From positions 1 through 63,658 of the forward strand of contig JAIXXZ010000019.1 of the NCBI GenBank assembly GCA_027490465.1: a stretch of DNA of 63,658 nt, written 5' to 3'. Positions 52,764-60,828 of the stretch are shown here, piece by piece; the first letter of the stretch is position 1; every line of letters begins with the position of its first letter. Below the pieces are notes generated by a model that worked only from the letters and a program-made list of their open reading frames with translations, searched no databases and was not told where the DNA came from. The DNA comes from Oxalobacteraceae bacterium. GTDB lineage: Bacteria > Pseudomonadota > Gammaproteobacteria > Burkholderiales > Burkholderiaceae_D. The position numbers and the translations under genes are program-made.

Positions 52764-54311
52764 ATGCAAGCAAGTCCATCTCACTCTCATCAGCCCGACG
52801 TCAGTTTTGACGGCGGTGATCTCGATTGCGGCAATGGCTTGTTGCTATTGATTCGCAAGCACATCGATCCTCTGCCCAGGGGTGGTTTGCTGGAGATACG
52901 CTCGTCCGAAATTTCGGTCGAGGAGGATCTGCCGGCGTGGTGCCGCCTCACGGGTAATGAACTGCTCTCATGGACCAAGCAGGACCGGCAGCGCAGCTTT
53001 CTGGTCGCCAAAGGCAAATTCTCCGAACGCGTGAGTGCGCCGGCCGCGGCATCCGTATCGGATGCATCAGCCGCCGCATTGGCGAACGCGCCGGTCAACG
53101 TGGTCATTCCCACGCACTTGCCTGCGCCAATCGATGCGCCGGCGATTGCACCCTTGTCGGTGATGGGCATAGGCAGTTGGCCGCGTCCGCGCTGGATGCT
53201 GCAAGCCATGCATGATCACATGGAGGGTCGTCTCGAAAATGCGGCTTTTCAGGCAACCGCCGATGATGCGGTCAGGTTGTCCGTCGCAGCGCAATTGCGC
53301 GCTGGTGTGGATGTGGTGACGGATGGTGAGCAGCGTCGCGACAGCTATGCCAGTTTTGTGGGTGGCATTCTCGATAATTGCCAGCTGATTCCGCTGACCG
53401 ATCTGCTGCCGCTGGTCGATGATCCGGAAGAATTCGCGCGCGAGCTGCGGGCATTGGATGTACCAGCAGCCGAGGTCAGACACCCGGCCGTGTTCGGCCC
53501 GCTGGGTCGCAGCAGGCCCTTGGCAGTGCATGAAATGGATTTCGTCCGAACCTTGACCGACAAGCCGGTCAAGGTGGCGCTACCCGGGCCCTATCTGCTG
53601 ACGCGGACGATGTGGCTCGAATGTATATCCGATCGCGCTTACCAAGACCGTGAAGCGCTGGCCAGCGATGTGGTTCGTGTGCTGCGTGAGGAGCTCGCCT
53701 GTCTTTTGGCTGCAGGGGTCGCGCTGGTTCAGTTCGACGAGCCTGTACTGTCCGAAGTGGTTTTCTCCGGTTCGGTTTCCAAGCGCAGTTTCATGTGCGG
53801 AGCGCTGTCGGAAAAAAATGAGATACCGGCCGAACTGAGTTTTGCACAAGAATTGATTAATGCCGTGGTCGCGGGTTTTCCGCGCGAGCGCCTTGCGGTA
53901 CATATGTGCCGGGGTAACTGGACGCCCGACGAAGGCGCGGCTTTGTCAGGCGATTACACGCCACTGATCGACACGCTCTCGGGTCTTCACGTGGGTAGCC
54001 TGTTGCTGGAATTGTGCACGCCTCGCGCGGGCGAGATGGAAATTCTGCGTGCGATTCCAGACGATGTGCGTATCGGTGTCGGTATCTGCAACCAGAAACA
54101 TGCGCACATCGAAAGTCTGGATGACGTGTTGACCAAAGGCGAACGCGCGATTCAGCTCTTTGGCAAAGAGCGAGTGCTGTTTACACCCGACTGCGGTTTT
54201 GCGACCTTTGCCGACAACCCGCTTGCGTCCGAAAAGATCGCTGAGCAGAAGCTCAGTGTCATGGCCGCTGCCAGTCACATTCTCCGGCAGCGGCACGGGA
54301 TCGCTCCCTAG
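52764..54311 (+). CDS. Fusion of a TusA-like domain with the catalytic domain of cobalamin-independent methionine synthase (MetE C-terminal type)
   Basis: The protein has 515 residues. Residues ~10-88 are TusA-like (DGGDLDCGNGLLLLIRKHI and LPAWCRLTGNELLSW). An Ala/Pro-rich linker of ~45 residues leads to a MetE-type TIM barrel (~132-515). The barrel's zinc ligands are visible: His and Cys in VHMCRGNW, Glu in LLLELCTP and Cys in FTPDCGFAT. GEQRRDSYASFV and KVALPGPYLLTRTMW are also typical. The N-terminal half of full MetE is missing, as in core-MetE proteins that use alternative methyl donors. It is probably cotranscribed with TusA and DsrE. Confidence 0.82.
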   Translation: MQASPSHSHQPDVSFDGGDLDCGNGLLLLIRKHIDPLPRGGLLEIRSSEISVEEDLPAWCRLTGNELLSWTKQDRQRSFLVAKGKFSERVSAPAAASVSDASAAALANAPVNVVIPTHLPAPIDAPAIAPLSVMGIGSWPRPRWMLQAMHDHMEGRLENAAFQATADDAVRLSVAAQLRAGVDVVTDGEQRRDSYASFVGGILDNCQLIPLTDLLPLVDDPEEFARELRALDVPAAEVRHPAVFGPLGRSRPLAVHEMDFVRTLTDKPVKVALPGPYLLTRTMWLECISDRAYQDREALASDVVRVLREELACLLAAGVALVQFDEPVLSEVVFSGSVSKRSFMCGALSEKNEIPAELSFAQELINAVVAGFPRERLAVHMCRGNWTPDEGAALSGDYTPLIDTLSGLHVGSLLLELCTPRAGEMEILRAIPDDVRIGVGICNQKHAHIESLDDVLTKGERAIQLFGKERVLFTPDCGFATFADNPLASEKIAEQKLSVMAAASHILRQRHGIAP

Positions 54312-54317
54312 TCTGGA

Positions 54318-55922
54318 CTATAGTTTGGCGCGTCCAGTCTTGGTCCCGTTCATTGGTGCCACGTAAGACATGGTCATCGAGTCCTTGTTTCCGACGTATT
54401 TCATTCGACTGGCTTCATCGGCTGTATAGACTTTATCTTTGATGACTGCGTGGCCATCCAGGCTCAGTCCTTGTAAGGCTCTTGTCTCATCTGTGAATTT
54501 GAACGACCTTACGCCATTGTTGAGGGGAATGCCGGTTACCCCATTCTGGATCGTTGCCTTCGACACTTTCAATGGTATCTTGCCATTGACGTCTGCAGAT
54601 CCTGAGCTGACCCACTCTGTACCAATTTTAATGAAGATGGCGACGGCATTACTCTCGTCTTTGCATGCTTCCTCCAGGGGCTGTTCATTTCCTTTTTTAT
54701 CGCGGAACTTTGTAAACGCGCTGGCAGGTATACCCAGCAAAGGTTTAATCTTTAGAAAGACGGTCGGTAGAGTTGGCTCCCAATTAACGTGCGTCCCATT
54801 TAATTTATTCCACGTTTTATAGAAGACATTGAAGCAAGTCTCAGGTCTGATGGCAGATTCTGCGCCATTGCCCTTTGCCGGTTTCCATTGGTGTGTGGCG
54901 CCGTAGGGCGTGAAGTGTCCGATTTTCATAAACGCTTGGGTATACGGACGCAACACTTCCGGATGTGGTACTGGAAATACATTCACAGACGGCAGGCCAA
55001 ATAGCTTCATGCTCTCGATCACGGGTGCGATCTGGCCTGGATAAGATTCATGCGTGTCAAAAGTATCAAAAATCTTTCCGGTATACGCATTCCTTTTGAT
55101 TTCCGGTTGGGGAGCCAAACTTTCCTGATGCGAAATATCCAGTTGCAGCCGTCCCTGACTATTGCGCCACAGTGATCCCAGGGCGACATGGCCCACCGCG
55201 CCGTACGTGCCAGGAAAACGGAAAACGAGAGCCATGCCTTTGTCAGTCGATTTCATCTGACTCATTTTTTGATTAATCACATCCATGAGTTCGGCAACAA
55301 ACTGTGCGCCTTCTGGTTTATCAGAAAACTGTGGAAAACATTTTTTACCAAAAACTGCATCACTCAATTCTTGAGGCGATATTCTTCCTAAGAGTTGGGG
55401 GGTATCGCCTTGAAATATTTCCTGAATTTTATTTTTTTCGATTATGCCTTGTTCTATTTCATCCAGGTTATAGTGCGTTGAATTTCCTTGCTCTGTTTTT
55501 AATTGATTGATTAATTTTTCGGCTGCGGGAGAACGAATGCCTAAATGTTTTTGAAATTCTTTATTCTGATCATCTTCAAGTGCGGCCTTGGTAGCTATTT
55601 CAAGTTCTGAGATTTTTTCATTTTTAACCGATTTATCTTTGGTACTTGAAACGACATTGACATCGGTAAACGCATCCTTGAATTGAAAATGGCTATTTAT
55701 CATATTAAAGCGATTCATCGCCTGTTTTCCTGATTCGGGTGGCAGCGTTTCAGAATGCGACTGCTCTGTCCCCGGCTGAGCAGAGAGATATTTTTTTTCT
55801 TTTTGATGTAATGAGGGTTTCTTGCGCTTGGAATCTTCAGAGCTCTCTATTTTTTGATCAGGTTTGGTTTGGGATTTATCGCCCTGAATATTTTCATTCC
55901 TATTTTTGTTATTTACTTGCAT
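54318..55922 (-). CDS. Large AT-rich orphan, candidate papain-like effector
   Basis: The 534-residue protein has AAGGAGACC before its ATG. The first ~75 residues are polar and disordered (Lys, Glu, Gln, Asn, Ser) with no signal peptide, as in T3SS/T6SS effectors. Around ~240-260 it reads ALVFRFPGTYGAVGHVALGSLW, with a His that fits the permuted NlpC/P60 pattern GHVAL. Much later ETCFNVFYKTWNKLNG (~365-380) could supply the Cys. Order and spacing resemble circularly permuted papain folds, but I cannot confirm the family. Base composition is lower in GC than all neighbours, which suggests acquisition by transfer. Confidence 0.6.
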   Translation of the reverse strand: MQVNNKNRNENIQGDKSQTKPDQKIESSEDSKRKKPSLHQKEKKYLSAQPGTEQSHSETLPPESGKQAMNRFNMINSHFQFKDAFTDVNVVSSTKDKSVKNEKISELEIATKAALEDDQNKEFQKHLGIRSPAAEKLINQLKTEQGNSTHYNLDEIEQGIIEKNKIQEIFQGDTPQLLGRISPQELSDAVFGKKCFPQFSDKPEGAQFVAELMDVINQKMSQMKSTDKGMALVFRFPGTYGAVGHVALGSLWRNSQGRLQLDISHQESLAPQPEIKRNAYTGKIFDTFDTHESYPGQIAPVIESMKLFGLPSVNVFPVPHPEVLRPYTQAFMKIGHFTPYGATHQWKPAKGNGAESAIRPETCFNVFYKTWNKLNGTHVNWEPTLPTVFLKIKPLLGIPASAFTKFRDKKGNEQPLEEACKDESNAVAIFIKIGTEWVSSGSADVNGKIPLKVSKATIQNGVTGIPLNNGVRSFKFTDETRALQGLSLDGHAVIKDKVYTADEASRMKYVGNKDSMTMSYVAPMNGTKTGRAKL

Positions 55923-56053
55923 GATGGTCTCCTTAATTAGTGCATTAATTTTTTCTCTTTCCTCGGTTTGTGGCGCTCTTCAGATAAATCAGTTTTCGAT
56001 TGGATTTTTTAGTTTTTATCGAGAATAATTTTTCATTCGGACTTGCGATATCT

Positions 56054-56170
56054 TCATTTTCTGGATTTAAGAAAGCTCTGCTTAAATAGCACTGCAAATT
56101 TCTTCCGAAAAATGGCATCGCGTCCTTGACTTCTCAGATCTCCCGCCGCGTATAGGCGCCGGGTCTCCAT
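56054..56170 (-). CDS. Tiny ORF, unknown, possibly a decayed gene fragment
   Basis: The 38-codon frame METRRLYAAGDLRSQG, then FRKKFAVLFKQSFLK, starts 11 bases after the stop of the 37-codon ORF. It has no Shine-Dalgarno of its own. KKFxxLFxQ echoes ELAKKFLDLFNQ in the degenerate fragment at 47561-47700, where a similar GGAGACxCTGAATAAA precedes it. I regard it as a likely pseudogene or repeat. Confidence 0.25.
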   Translation of the reverse strand: METRRLYAAGDLRSQGRDAIFRKKFAVLFKQSFLKSRK

Positions 56171-56181
56171 AAAACGCGGTT

Positions 56182-56295
56182 TTATTCAGCGTCTCCCTCG
56201 TCTGAAAACCTCATGTGTTTCCTGAATTCCCAGTCGGAAACACATTCCGGTAGAAACACATCAATGCCGAATGACGTCCTAATTATTCTCGCCAT
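56182..56295 (-). CDS. 37-codon ORF with an exceptionally strong ribosome-binding site
   Basis: AAGGAGGTGATCA, complementary to the extreme 3' end of 16S rRNA over 13 bases, precedes this ATG by 9 bases from the AAGGAGGT core. The frame MARIIRTSFGIDVFLPE, then WEFRKHMRFSDEGDAE, ends in TAA. It is mixed in charge with no hydrophobic segment. It lies 260 bp upstream of the 534-residue gene on the same strand, so it might be a leader peptide or a small partner. No family is recognised. Confidence 0.4.
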   Translation of the reverse strand: MARIIRTSFGIDVFLPECVSDWEFRKHMRFSDEGDAE

Positions 56296-56670
56296 GACCT
56301 GATCACCTCCTTGCCATCAAAGGGCGTTTCTCAATTGACACTTGAGTAACGAAAATATTGAAGAAATTCAATTAACAAGATCTTTTTTTCGAATATCGAT
56401 CTAACGCGCAGGACGGTGGCAGGTGGCAGGTGGCTTACCCAGGGTCATGGATAGCAGGGGGCTGCGGAAGTAATCCGAAGTTCAAGGCGCGTGCTGCGTC
56501 CGAGGGTCTCACGCAGACTGAAAAACGCTAAATAATTGCTCGTGTCAGGACAAGTCAGTAGGCTTGTGAGGCGGGGAAATCTGGAGGAAAAGGGGACTGC
56601 TGCTAATTTCTAAGTGAGAAATTTTGTGTGATGCTCACGTATCAGCGCTTCCCTGAGGGCGTATTGAGGT

Positions 56671-57420
56671 TTACTGTTTTTTAACGGCGGTGAGTCCTCT
56701 GACAGGCCCAAAGCTGCGATTCTGCAAAGAAAGATCTCCATGTGAGTGCAGTGCATCTTCCGAGATCGTTGCGCGGACCGTGACCTTGCTAGCGCAATCC
56801 TTCATGCAGTCGGTATCGGAGACATCGGGTCTGCCTCTGACCGTGGCCAAGCCGTGGTCCCGTGTCATGCCATGCCGGTTCGGCATGCGATCTTGTATCG
56901 CCTTGATGTTTTCGTCCGACAAGCTGAAGTCTTCCGGCACGATCTCAGCCAGATTCAGGATGTACGCGGTCACCGCATAGCTCTCATCGACCGACAATGA
57001 TTTGGGTGCATTCCAGGGCATGGCCCGGTACAGATAATCCCAAAGCGTGCTCAGCGTCGGTACTTTCATGATCGCTGATCTGAGCACTGTATTCGGATTG
57101 GACAGGGCCGCGACTCTGCCGGTACGAACATCCTCCGCTGTGGTGCCACCGACAATAGGCGCTGACATCTGGGTCAGTTCGCCGAAGGTGCCGTGACAGG
57201 ACGCGCACTTCGCATCCCAGACTTGCTGTCCCTGAAGCACGGTACCTGAGCCCTTTGGCAGGCCTTTGAAGTCGGGCCGCACATCGATATTCCAGACCTC
57301 AATTTCGCGGGCTGTGGCGGTGCGGCCGACGCCGGGATAGCTTAGGTCACCTGCCTGAGCCGGGTTCATGGAGGCGCAGGACAGCAAGAACAACAAACCG
57401 ACGCTAATAAGCCTGCACAT
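56671..57420 (-). CDS. soxD: Sulfur dehydrogenase cytochrome c subunit SoxD (short, mono-heme)
   Basis: The 249-residue protein has a signal peptide ending near AQAG (~24). DLSYPGVGRTATAREIEVWNIDVRPDFKGLPKGSG and the heme-binding CASCHG (~73-77, CxxCH) match the first cytochrome domain of SoxD. A distal Met (e.g. IQDRMPNRHGM) could be the axial ligand. Paracoccus SoxD is longer and has two hemes; here only one CxxCH exists. With SoxC it oxidises the sulfane sulfur bound to SoxY. Its start overlaps the soxC end by 17 bases. Confidence 0.82.
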   Translation of the reverse strand: MCRLISVGLLFLLSCASMNPAQAGDLSYPGVGRTATAREIEVWNIDVRPDFKGLPKGSGTVLQGQQVWDAKCASCHGTFGELTQMSAPIVGGTTAEDVRTGRVAALSNPNTVLRSAIMKVPTLSTLWDYLYRAMPWNAPKSLSVDESYAVTAYILNLAEIVPEDFSLSDENIKAIQDRMPNRHGMTRDHGLATVRGRPDVSDTDCMKDCASKVTVRATISEDALHSHGDLSLQNRSFGPVRGLTAVKKQ

Positions 57421-58789
57421 TCAGTACCTCACCGGATGCATTGATTTGCCAGGATTGAATCGCATTGTTGTGATACGTGGATCTGCTTCCTCGGACTTTG
57501 CGCAGCTGCTCAATGCCGGGCTGCACATAGCCCGTCTCGTCAACGGCGCGCGATTGGAGAATCACCTCGCTGCCATCCCAGACCCAGTCGATGTTGAAAC
57601 GGGTGAGCGCTTTGTTTTGTATCGGTCCCTCCAGTCGTGCGCTGCGCCAATTACGACCCCCGTCGACAGATACATCGACCTTTTTGATCTTGCCGCGTCC
57701 CGACCAGGCGAGGCCTGTGATGTTGAACATGCCTTTGCTCAGCAACTGCTGACCACCGGAGGGCGAGGTGATTACGGATTTGCATTCCTGGATCGAGGTG
57801 TACTGCCGATGGCTCCCATCAGGCATCAGGTCGATGTATTGAATCGATTCATCCTTTGTGCCCCAGGGCTGATCGCCGACTTTGATGCGCCGCAGCCATT
57901 TGACCCATGAGACGCCTTGCATGCCGGGCACGACCAATCGCAATGGGTAACCATTTTCCGGGCGCAGCATCTCCCCATTCATACCCCAGGCAACCAGTAC
58001 ATCATCCAGCGCGTGCTCGATAGGAATCGTGCGCGTCAGGCTGGCGCCATCGGCACCTTCAGCCAGAATAAATCGCGATTCCTGTTTGTCATAGCCGCAG
58101 TAATCCAGCAGCAGGGACAGCGGCACGCCCGTGAATTCGCAGCAGGACAGCATGCCGTGCGTGTATTGCACCGTCGGCACCGAAGGATGTCCCCACTCCA
58201 TCGCGGTGTTGGCACCGCACTCCAGAAAGTGAATGCGCGAGACGGACGGTAGCCGCATCAGATCATCCATCGTGAAGATCATCGGCGTCTTGACCAGACC
58301 ATGGATCATCAGGCGATGCGTGTCAGGCGCAACATCGTGCCAGCCTTGATGGTGTCTTTCAAAATGCAAGCCATTTGGCGTGATAATGCCGAACAGGGCC
58401 TGCAAGGGGGTGAACGAGGCCGATGCCTCCTGCGTTCTTGTCAGGCCGGGTGATATGCGTTTGAGAATGGCATTTTCATGGCGCGAGGGTTGCCCGTAGC
58501 CGGCCTGGGTGACGGGCTTGCCCAGCGTCGTCGAGTGTGATGGCAGTACGAGAATATTCGGATCGCCTGCCGCTGAGTCACCGCTACCCCCAGCGCCCAT
58601 CTCGTTGGCAAAGCTCTTGGATGCAGAAGACACTGCAGTAGCGGCAGAGGCCACCAAAAAACTTTGTCGCAAAAAGCGGCGCCGTTCTTCATCGAGCCCT
58701 TTTTCATGGATCTCGCGCAGCAGCTGCGGATTCAGAAAATTTTCTGGTGCTTTTCTGAGGAGTCCGGGACGCTTGGTCTCTGTCGTCAT
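57404..58789 (-). CDS. soxC: Sulfur dehydrogenase molybdenum-cofactor subunit SoxC
   Basis: The 461-residue protein has a Tat-like leader (RRRFLRQSFLVASAATAV, ~36-54). The SoxC hallmark SFTPLQALFGIITPNGLHFERHHQG is clear. The molybdenum-ligating Cys lies in HFLECGANTAMEW, and PLRLVVPGMQGVSWVKWLRRI and a C-terminal Mo-co dimerisation domain (VDVSVDGGRNWRSARLE) follow. It works with SoxD in the periplasm to oxidise protein-bound sulfur in the Sox cycle. None of soxXAYZB is in this window, so the rest must lie elsewhere or be missing. Confidence 0.9.
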   Translation of the reverse strand: MTTETKRPGLLRKAPENFLNPQLLREIHEKGLDEERRRFLRQSFLVASAATAVSSASKSFANEMGAGGSGDSAAGDPNILVLPSHSTTLGKPVTQAGYGQPSRHENAILKRISPGLTRTQEASASFTPLQALFGIITPNGLHFERHHQGWHDVAPDTHRLMIHGLVKTPMIFTMDDLMRLPSVSRIHFLECGANTAMEWGHPSVPTVQYTHGMLSCCEFTGVPLSLLLDYCGYDKQESRFILAEGADGASLTRTIPIEHALDDVLVAWGMNGEMLRPENGYPLRLVVPGMQGVSWVKWLRRIKVGDQPWGTKDESIQYIDLMPDGSHRQYTSIQECKSVITSPSGGQQLLSKGMFNITGLAWSGRGKIKKVDVSVDGGRNWRSARLEGPIQNKALTRFNIDWVWDGSEVILQSRAVDETGYVQPGIEQLRKVRGSRSTYHNNAIQSWQINASGEVLNVQAY

Positions 58790-58840
58790 GCGATGACTTC
58801 CCTAATTCTTTTTTTCTGCATTCGCCAATGGGGTGCAGGC

Positions 58841-59689
58841 TCAGGGCTTTACAAAGCGCAGTGTCATCCGGTCTGACTCGCCTATCGCGCGATACTTGGC
58901 CTTGTCATTCTCGGCGACGCCGCGCAGGTTGGGGAGCAAATTCCACACGCCACCGGGATGGTCTTTTGTATCGAGCGGGTTGCTATTGATCTCCGAGCTG
59001 CGATCCAGCCTGAAGCCCGCAGCAGCAGCCGCTTCAATGACGAATTGCTCAGTCATGTAGCCCGATTCGATTTGTTTGGAAAGCGGCGTGTCAGGTTTTG
59101 CTCGGTGTTCTACAACGCCGAGCACACCGCCTGATTTCAATGCCTGAAAAAACCCCTTGAACATCGACTGAGTGTGTCCGGCTTTGGCCCAGTTGTGTAC
59201 ATTCCGAAAAGTCACCACCAGATCAGCCGTACCGTCCGCTGTGAACACTGGGGCGGCAGGATCGTAGGTTTTGATTGTCGGCTCGCCATAAAGCTCGGGC
59301 GCAGCTTTCAGCATTTGGCGATAGGCCGCATCTCTTCGTTTCATGGCTTCAGGCATATCGTCGGCGAGCGCCGGGACGGCCGCAGTGTAGCGACCCTGTT
59401 GTTTCAGGAGTGGCGCAATGATTTCGGTATACCAGCCGTTTGCAGGCGAGATTTCCACGACGGCCATGTGCGGTTGCAAACCGAAGAACAGGAGTGTCTC
59501 TTTTGGATGGCGGTATTGATCACGTGCTCGGTTGGCCTCGGAGCGGTGGGGGCCCTGAATAACCGTATCCAGCAAGCCCTGAACATCGTGAGCGTGAGCG
59601 GTTCTGGCAGTGAAAGGGGCTAACCCGGCGCCGATGAGCAGGGTCACCGTGAGGCAGGCCATCGCAAAGCTTGTTTTTTTGTTCATCAT
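58841..59689 (-). CDS. Exported SAM-methyltransferase-like protein
   Basis: The protein has 282 residues from the ATG at 59689 with GGAGATGTG just upstream; the open frame to 59980 adds ~97 non-family residues. A signal peptide ends near AHA (~33). The domain shows a class I methyltransferase layout: FGLQPHMAVVEISPANGWYTEIIAPLL as the SAM-binding loop, ADLVVTFRNVHNW, and FFQALKSGGVLGVVEHRAKP. Similar periplasmic methyltransferase-like proteins are widespread and uncharacterised. SAM supply in the periplasm is doubtful, so the true activity is uncertain. It lies just upstream of soxC on the same strand. Confidence 0.8.
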   Translation of the reverse strand: MMNKKTSFAMACLTVTLLIGAGLAPFTARTAHAHDVQGLLDTVIQGPHRSEANRARDQYRHPKETLLFFGLQPHMAVVEISPANGWYTEIIAPLLKQQGRYTAAVPALADDMPEAMKRRDAAYRQMLKAAPELYGEPTIKTYDPAAPVFTADGTADLVVTFRNVHNWAKAGHTQSMFKGFFQALKSGGVLGVVEHRAKPDTPLSKQIESGYMTEQFVIEAAAAAGFRLDRSSEINSNPLDTKDHPGGVWNLLPNLRGVAENDKAKYRAIGESDRMTLRFVKP

Positions 59690-59902
59690 CACATCTCCGA
59701 AAAGTGGCCAGTGTGCCAGATTCTGCTTGCCTTCATCCCCGGCAGATCTGAAACCGGTAGCTCGCTGCAGTGCACCCGCAAGTGTCGGTTCGACATCGGG
59801 CTGCGTGCCAAATTCAGCGGGGCCGAGGGCGCGTCGTGAAATGCGGTTGGCGCCGCCTTCTGCGACAATAAGGCGGTTTTTATTCCAACGAGTCTGCCCA
59901 CC

Positions 59903-60292
59903 ATGAAGAAATGGCTTTTTCTGTGCGCGTTTTTGATCGCGACACCAACCCTTGCCGAAAATTGGGTGCAATATGCGCAAACCAATCAGGTCAGCCGCTA
60001 CTACGATAAATTACGCATGGTGAATATAAGTGGTAACGCCTTCATCTGGGATTTGCATGATCTTCAAAGCCCAGTGGCTGATGCGTCGGGCAAGACCTAC
60101 CAGTCAGTGCTGCTACCGACAGAATTCAGCTGCCGAAAACATCAGCGTCGCATCTTGAGTACACACAAAATGTCGGACCGCATGGGCGCTGGAACCCTGA
60201 TCATGGAGCAGAACACGGTGGGTGACTGGATTGATGTCGCGCCGCAAACGCCTGATGACCAATTGATGAGAGCCGTTTGCGAGAGCCAGTAA
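59903..60292 (+). CDS. Distant Adhesin_E-like exported protein
   Basis: The 129-residue protein has a signal peptide MKKWLFLCAFLIATPTLA. It keeps the family outline WVQYAQT, then RYYDKLRMVNISGNAFIWDLHDLQ (compare YHDKSTIRRxGxIxKMWTM), then FSCRKHQRR and a C-terminal RAVCESQ, with the same two-cysteine spacing. It is clearly diverged from the six copies in the first 13.5 kb and not linked to a caspase. This is the more widespread, probably housekeeping, form of the family. Confidence 0.65.
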   Translation: MKKWLFLCAFLIATPTLAENWVQYAQTNQVSRYYDKLRMVNISGNAFIWDLHDLQSPVADASGKTYQSVLLPTEFSCRKHQRRILSTHKMSDRMGAGTLIMEQNTVGDWIDVAPQTPDDQLMRAVCESQ

Positions 60293-60329
60293 ACCTCATT
60301 CGCTGCCCTGAAAATTTGAATCGATTCCC

Positions 60330-60731
60330 ATGACCGCTTACCCGCTGACTTCCTTAATAACGCTGCTCACCGTTTTGCTGATGTTCGTGACCTCCGTCAT
60401 CGTCGGCAAAGCGCGCGTGAAATACGAAATCATGGCGCCCGCGACCTCGGGACACGAAGTGTTCGATCGCGCCTATCGCGTGCAAATGAACACACTGGAA
60501 GCCGCAGCGATGATGCTGCCCTCTCTGTGGATCTATGCGATCTTCAATGGTGAGACCGGCGCTTTTGCGATGGGTGTGATATGGCTCCTCGGTCGCGCCT
60601 GGTACGCGCAGTCTTATTTGACGAACCCTGTGCGACGGGGTCCGGGTTTCGGTATTGCGTTTGTTGCGCTGGCCGGTCTGTGGTTTGGTGCACTGGTGGG
60701 GCTGGCTCTCAGAGGCGTCTCACTGTTCTGA
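60330..60731 (+). CDS. MAPEG-family membrane protein
   Basis: The 133-residue protein has four TM helices (~5-25, 55-75, 78-97, 107-128). MAPEG signatures are KARVKYEIMAPATSGHEVFDRAYRVQMNTLEAAAMMLPSLW and GRAWYAQSYLTNPVRRGPGF. Eukaryotic relatives are microsomal glutathione transferases and leukotriene C4 synthase; the conserved Arg/Asn/Glu set in RVQMNTLE that contacts glutathione is present. It is likely a membrane glutathione-dependent detoxification enzyme. It lies 37 bp after the Adhesin_E-like gene and is possibly cotranscribed. Confidence 0.85.
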   Translation: MTAYPLTSLITLLTVLLMFVTSVIVGKARVKYEIMAPATSGHEVFDRAYRVQMNTLEAAAMMLPSLWIYAIFNGETGAFAMGVIWLLGRAWYAQSYLTNPVRRGPGFGIAFVALAGLWFGALVGLALRGVSLF

Positions 60732-60828
60732 GTTTTTCACCTCAGGCCTCGCCGGATGACCGCGCCAGGCAGGATCAGGGCACAGCCCGCCGTGCGCCAC
60801 CGTTCTGACTGCGGCACCTGGTTTTCGA

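Larger units (their letters stand above)
55923..56670. other. AT-rich intergenic region with tiny ORFs and repeats
   Basis: Beyond the two small ORFs listed separately (56182-56295 and 56054-56170), the region holds a perfect inverted repeat ATGTGTTTCC/GGAAACACAT at 56213-56222 and 56236-56245. It also holds a hairpin ATAAAAC-cgc-GTTTTAT near 56169-56185 and a short GGTGGCA tandem near 56414-56432. There is no larger gene. Confidence 0.4.

Noticed and set aside
56301..56313. GATCACCTCCTTG resembling the 3' end of 16S rRNA
   Set aside because: There is no upstream 16S sequence or helix 45; on the minus strand it is a strong Shine-Dalgarno for a small ORF.
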